DNA of 46,804 nt. Origin: Microcoleus sp. FACHB-DQ6 (GTDB taxonomy: Bacteria; Cyanobacteriota; Cyanobacteriia; Cyanobacteriales; Microcoleaceae). The position numbers and the translations under genes are program-made. Below, one piece after another: positions 43,054-46,804 of this stretch. The notes under the pieces are model-generated. The model was not told the DNA's origin, searched no databases, and saw only the letters and a list, made by a program, of their open reading frames with translations. The DNA lies in the NCBI GenBank assembly GCA_014695175.1, contig JACJNV010000208.1, positions 1 to 46,804 on the forward strand. The letters run 5' to 3'. The first letter of the stretch is position 1; every line of letters begins with the position of its first letter.

Positions 43054-44700
43054 TTATGGCGATCGCAACCAATCTGGCGGATGCAACTGGAAATGTGTTT
43101 GCAGCATTAATTCAGCATTCTGCAACGCTCCGTCAACCCAGCCTTGGTTATCGCAATAAGCTTCACCACAAATGTATACTGGTACATCTGCCACAGGATG
43201 GATCATTTTAGGAATAATTTCCCAGCTTTTAGCATGAATCTTCCACAGATTGTATGCACCGCCAAACGGGTCGGCACCCCAGTCCATATATGCGGCATCA
43301 TAAGGATCGGGGATATATTTTAAGCCGTGAATTTCTTTGAGTTGTCGCTGTAGTTCCTTGACAATGGCGGCAGAAGGCAGGTATTTTTGCCACTGGCTGT
43401 AGTCGAAATCTAAAGTGCGATCGGCTACTGTCTGATTTCGCTGAAAGTTTTCTGGTTGTTCGATAGTCTGTTGTCTTCGCATTCCGATCCAGTAATTCCT
43501 CGAGTGACCGTCGTCATAGCTAGCCATCATCAGAGAGTTGCGGTTGTTTTTATCCGCACCGGATTTGTCTCCCTCTGTACCGAAGTAGTAGCATTGTCGC
43601 ACGGGCAAATCGGTATTCGACTTGCCGGAATGCACTTTAGCAGCTTGCCACCAGGGGTTTTCGTAACACAAAAAGATTTTGAGCAGGGGTTGAGGGGAAA
43701 CGCTCTCAATCATTTGGCGTACTTCTACATTATTCGGATCGAGTATTGAATTTGTGCGATCGAGCAGTTCTAGGGAACGTCGCGGCATTGCTAAAATTAA
43801 CCGCCGACAGCGCACGGTAGAATTATTCTGGAAACGCAACTCTATTCCAGTGGTGTTATCCTCTAGGGTGCAGGTGTTGAACGATCGCAATTCGCAATTC
43901 AAATGCACTTCGCCGCCTGCTTTGACAAATTCATCTTTCAGCTTGAGCGCTACAGACTCAAACCCATCGACTAACCCCATATATTGAGCGTCTGGTCCGA
44001 AATAAGCGAGATACCAAGCTATAGCATCGGCAGCATTCCAGTTACTTAAAATTGTGTCAAAACCACCCGCATAACGGATAAATTCGTAAGCTTCGTTGCT
44101 CATCACTCGGTTGAGGACGTTACTAAACCCTTGTTTATAAAGCTTTACGCCGTCAAAGAGGGCCGTTTGTTTAACTTCGTGCCATTGGGAGGCGGGTATA
44201 TTCTTTGCCCCTGGTAAAATTTGCTCGATCGCCGCAGCTACAAGTTCGCTGGCAGACTTTCTTTTTTCATGCCACTGCATATTGTAGGGGACTTTTTCGG
44301 GGTCTGATAAATCTTGTTCCCGCAGATGTACGCCGCGTAAATAAAGGATGTTTTCTGGGTAACTGCCTGGAAAATCGTAGGTTTTTAAGTGTAGTTTATT
44401 CTCGATCAGCGATCGCAACAATATCTGATTTGATGTATAGTGCATCGCCCCAAGTTCTGCACGCATATTCGGCATACCAGGCGGTGTCAGCGACAACAAA
44501 CGTCCGCCGATACGCGAACTTCTCTCGAATACGCCAATCTTTAATTTACCATCAGGACGTTTTGCTGCCCAATCTCTGAGAATTTCAGATTTACTCGAAC
44601 TGCTGTTTATCAGTCGCCAACCGCTATATATTCCCGAAACGCCGCCCCCAACAATGGCAACATCCCATATTTCATTCGTAAATGTGTCCTTAGTTTCCAT
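43054..44700 (-). CDS. Flavin amine oxidase
   Basis: 548 residues with no signal peptide. The FAD-binding dinucleotide fold is at the N-terminus (AIVGGGVSG, G18-G23), followed by VFERSSRIGGR (about 57-67), and the C-terminal FAD motif reads VYICGEAYCDNQGWVDGAL. This is the monoamine/L-amino-acid oxidase superfamily. The substrate is unknown. The order of genes places it 39 bp after a second oxidase in the same direction, so the two are probably co-transcribed. A short duplicate of its C-terminus survives at 46367-46477. A link to the siderophore genes is possible only by proximity. Confidence 0.85.
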   Translation of the reverse strand: METKDTFTNEIWDVAIVGGGVSGIYSGWRLINSSSSKSEILRDWAAKRPDGKLKIGVFERSSRIGGRLLSLTPPGMPNMRAELGAMHYTSNQILLRSLIENKLHLKTYDFPGSYPENILYLRGVHLREQDLSDPEKVPYNMQWHEKRKSASELVAAAIEQILPGAKNIPASQWHEVKQTALFDGVKLYKQGFSNVLNRVMSNEAYEFIRYAGGFDTILSNWNAADAIAWYLAYFGPDAQYMGLVDGFESVALKLKDEFVKAGGEVHLNCELRSFNTCTLEDNTTGIELRFQNNSTVRCRRLILAMPRRSLELLDRTNSILDPNNVEVRQMIESVSPQPLLKIFLCYENPWWQAAKVHSGKSNTDLPVRQCYYFGTEGDKSGADKNNRNSLMMASYDDGHSRNYWIGMRRQQTIEQPENFQRNQTVADRTLDFDYSQWQKYLPSAAIVKELQRQLKEIHGLKYIPDPYDAAYMDWGADPFGGAYNLWKIHAKSWEIIPKMIHPVADVPVYICGEAYCDNQGWVDGALQNAELMLQTHFQLHPPDWLRSP

Positions 44701-44739
44701 AATTTACTCTATAAAAAGACTGTTTTCCTGTTATCGATC

Positions 44740-46329
44740 TTAAGCTCGAGCAGCAACCAACATTTCCTTGACTGCCCGCAAAGATGATGCCAATGCACCC
44801 TGTATCCAGGCGTACTCGGTTGAAGCGTGTTCCCCAGCAAAATAGATGCTGCTCTCAGGAGCGATCGCATCCTGATATAATTCCATTTGCTGATAGGGCC
44901 TCCAGAAAGAGAAAGCCCCCAAGCTCCAAGGGTGATCGTCCCAAGTCCAACTGCTCATCTGCCGCACCACCCCCTGTTGATTAATTTGAGGATGAATCTT
45001 GCTGAGGAATTGCTGAACAACTGCATGGCGCTCCTGTATAGGTAAGTTTGCTAAACGACGTGCCTCGCTTGCCCAAGTATAGGAAGCCAACATTACCCCT
45101 GGACCTGCTGAAACTTGAGGATCTTTTGCCTGGGCGTTATCTGAGGGATAGTAGGTAGTGGAAATCGGCAAATCACTAAACGTGCCACCACCGTAGATTC
45201 CGTCGTCGGTTTCCCAAAAACGACGATTGGCTAGAGCCAACACTTTCGTCGCGGAGTCATAAGACAAGTTGCGAATCGCTCTTTTCTTGGTTGCAGAAAA
45301 TGGCGTATCGAGCCGAGACAGCACTGGGAAGGGAATGGTACAGAGAACAAAATCTCCAACTTCTTGCTTGGTCGTACCATTTTCGATATAAACTGCTGCT
45401 GCCTGCTGGGTTTGATCGTTGCGTTCTAGGCGGATGACTTCACAACCCATCCTGGGTTTAGATTTGAGCTTGGAACTTAGAGCAGCAGGCAAGCGGTCTA
45501 AACCGCCGACAATTTCTGTTAACTTAGTTTTATCAGGTTCAAGCAAACGAACTGTACTAAGAATCGAGTAGTAAGCTTGATCTCCCAGAGAGGCATTAGC
45601 TGCTAATACCATTTCGATCGCATCATCCGACAACCCAGTAGCTTGACACCGTTGCATCAAGGATTGCACATCCATCTCGCTGACGATCGCGCTAGTAGAA
45701 TACTTAGTAAAGATCTCGGCTTTCTGTTGTGAGGTAAGTTGCTTGAGACGGTTCCCCACTACCTTGTCCCAGACATCATCTGGTGTTAAATGGCTTTCAT
45801 TGCCACTCAAACCATAGATACTTGGTAGACGTGCTTTGTCTTTAGCTCGGATACGCTGAGAGCGCATATAATAATATGTCTGCGGATTTTCCATCACAAA
45901 GGGACGAAGTTGCAGTCCGCACAACTGGATGTAATGGTGCGTCAGGTTGTGAGTTTGGGGAATTCGCATTGCACCCGCTTCACCATACAAACCATCCTCA
46001 AAGCGTAGCGTGCGAACCCGACCACCAATATGGCTGCGTTCCGCTTCTAAAATTACGCAAGTGTGTCCCCGCTTCTCCAATTCATAGGCGGCGGCAAGTC
46101 CCGCCATTCCTGCACCTAAAATTACAACTTTTAGAGGTTTACTTGGGTTGGGAACAGACTCTAACTCCTGAAGTATATTAGCAGAAGTTGTTGCCGAGCC
46201 TTCTGTGTTTGACCTAGCCAAACTGAGGTGCTGAGTAAAAGGCAAGGCTGCTGCACCACCGCCGGCGAAGACAAGACTGCGTAAAAACCAGCGACGGTTA
46301 AGTGAGAAAAATCTGTCTGGTTGACTCAT
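44740..46329 (-). CDS. Flavin amine oxidase (L-amino-acid oxidase-like) with Tat signal
   Basis: 529 residues from ATG 46329; a GTG at 46335 adds two residues. The N-terminus SLNRRWFLRSLVFAGGGAAALPF is a twin-arginine signal, so the protein is exported folded with FAD. FAD-binding motif VVILGAGMAGLAAAYELEKRG (split over about 85-105), then EAERSHIGGRVRT, and the C-terminal motif IYFAGEHASTEYAWIQGALASS. It resembles exported L-amino-acid oxidases, which release keto acid, ammonia and hydrogen peroxide. It differs clearly from the neighbouring 548-residue oxidase, so the pair is not a recent duplication. The role in this locus is unknown. Confidence 0.87.
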   Translation of the reverse strand: MSQPDRFFSLNRRWFLRSLVFAGGGAAALPFTQHLSLARSNTEGSATTSANILQELESVPNPSKPLKVVILGAGMAGLAAAYELEKRGHTCVILEAERSHIGGRVRTLRFEDGLYGEAGAMRIPQTHNLTHHYIQLCGLQLRPFVMENPQTYYYMRSQRIRAKDKARLPSIYGLSGNESHLTPDDVWDKVVGNRLKQLTSQQKAEIFTKYSTSAIVSEMDVQSLMQRCQATGLSDDAIEMVLAANASLGDQAYYSILSTVRLLEPDKTKLTEIVGGLDRLPAALSSKLKSKPRMGCEVIRLERNDQTQQAAAVYIENGTTKQEVGDFVLCTIPFPVLSRLDTPFSATKKRAIRNLSYDSATKVLALANRRFWETDDGIYGGGTFSDLPISTTYYPSDNAQAKDPQVSAGPGVMLASYTWASEARRLANLPIQERHAVVQQFLSKIHPQINQQGVVRQMSSWTWDDHPWSLGAFSFWRPYQQMELYQDAIAPESSIYFAGEHASTEYAWIQGALASSLRAVKEMLVAARA

Positions 46330-46366
46330 AAACACAAAAGTTGAAACGATGGCAGTGTAAAAGTAG

Positions 46367-46477
46367 TCATGATGATAGCAACCAGTCCGGTGGTTGCAGG
46401 TGAAAATGTTTCTGGAGCATCAACTCAGCATTCTGTAACGCCCCATCAACCCAGCCTTGGTTATCGCAATCAGCTTC
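46367..46477 (-). pseudogene. Orphan C-terminal fragment of a flavin amine oxidase
   Basis: 36 codons plus a stop on the minus strand read EADCDNQGWVDGALQNAELM and continue to PPDWLLSS. They match the end of the 43054-44700 protein (GEAYCDNQGWVDGALQNAEL ... PPDWLRSP). Upstream the frame is closed by a TGA and the similarity ends abruptly next to the ligase gene. It is what remains of a second copy of that oxidase gene after deletion. Confidence 0.8.
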
Positions 46478-46482
46478 TCAAC

Positions 46483-46804
46483 TTATGCAACACCTTTTCC
46501 TGTCTCGGCGACGATGTAATCAACCACATCCTCCAAACTTCCATTACGCTGGTAAACTTGGCGCTGTCGCGTTGCGCCGTTCCCTTGCTGCATCGTCTGT
46601 TGCACCAGCGATGAAACCTCGTCCCAATCTCCATAGTCTTCTAGTGCTGGACGCACAAAGGTTAAAAACTTTTCAATTAAATCGCGTGCTGGAACGGCAC
46701 GCATTACCTCAACGTCTATTAGCTCTGTATCTAATCCATAGCGTGCAGCACGCCAGTGGGCGGCGCGTATAAGTTCGTGGCGCGTGGCTGAGAATGGTTT
46801 GTCT
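46483..46804 (-). CDS. GCS2-family carboxylate-amine ligase, C-terminus only
   Basis: The frame is open from the right edge to the stop at 46483, 106 codons. It reads FSATRHELIRAAHWRAARYG, then VMRAVPARDLIEKFLTFVRPAL, QQGNGATRQRQVY and NGSLEDVVDYIV at the end. This is the C-terminal part of the glutamate-cysteine-ligase-like carboxylate-amine ligase family (GCS2, YbdK relatives) found in cyanobacteria. The active-site part lies outside the window. Enzymes of this family join glutamate to an amine such as cysteine. Same strand as the two oxidases. No sign of a role in the siderophore pathway. Confidence 0.8.
   Translation of the reverse strand, partial: DKPFSATRHELIRAAHWRAARYGLDTELIDVEVMRAVPARDLIEKFLTFVRPALEDYGDWDEVSSLVQQTMQQGNGATRQRQVYQRNGSLEDVVDYIVAETGKGVA

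Overview
The window reads as a cyanobacterial chromosome segment. The HIP1 octamer GCGATCGC recurs throughout (for example at 599-606), there is an AMIN-domain TonB receptor, and many gaps hold short hairpin or GA-rich repeats typical of filamentous cyanobacteria. The species cannot be named from the sequence alone.

The left 33.4 kb is one minus-strand operon-like block encoding a nonribosomal peptide assembly line. Transcription runs from a promoter near 33.7 kb leftwards and off the left edge. In order the proteins carry: FAAL-T-C-A(Gly)-T-Cy-A(Cys)-T (24849-33434); C-A(Thr)-T-E (20047-24735); C-A(beta-Ala)-T (16773-20045); a PanP-like aspartate decarboxylase (14987-16675); a stand-alone C domain (13450-15000); an Fe(II)/2-oxoglutarate aspartyl beta-hydroxylase (12109-13158); interface-A(Asp)-T (8826-12086); C-A(Thr-like)-T-C-hydroxylase (3070-8829); and interface-A(Asp), cut by the window edge (1-2899). 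Binding-pocket residues were read by eye from the A-domain core motifs. The predicted backbone is fatty acyl-Gly-thiazoline-D-Thr-beta-Ala-(beta-OH-Asp)-Thr-like-(beta-OH-Asp)-..., a lipopeptide siderophore of the beta-hydroxyaspartate class. It resembles the known cyanochelin-type clusters of cyanobacteria but has its own front end. The chain-release domain lies outside the window.

An intergenic region of about 0.8 kb (33435-34233) separates this operon from a plus-strand uptake and export group. It holds two divergent promoter-like pairs, Fur-box-like dyads and a perfect inverted repeat. The plus-strand genes are a TonB-dependent receptor with an N-terminal AMIN domain and a Pro-rich repeat linker (34234-37065), a PepSY-type membrane protein that is probably a ferrisiderophore reductase (37365-38510), and an MFS exporter (38601-39863). 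Converging on these is a periplasmic penicillin/AHL-acylase-family Ntn hydrolase (40017-42104, minus), a candidate lipopeptide deacylase.

The right end (42.1-46.8 kb) is looser. It has an IS630-type transposase remnant, two flavin amine oxidases on the minus strand (one with a Tat signal), a 36-codon remnant of a third amine oxidase copy, and the C-terminus of a GCS2-type carboxylate-amine ligase running off the right edge.

The most striking features are: the repeated architecture of the hydroxy-Asp modules, each split across two proteins; repeat elements that appear to have split one hydroxylase fusion gene and to have entered A-domain reading frames; and an A domain for beta-alanine sitting next to the enzyme predicted to make beta-alanine.
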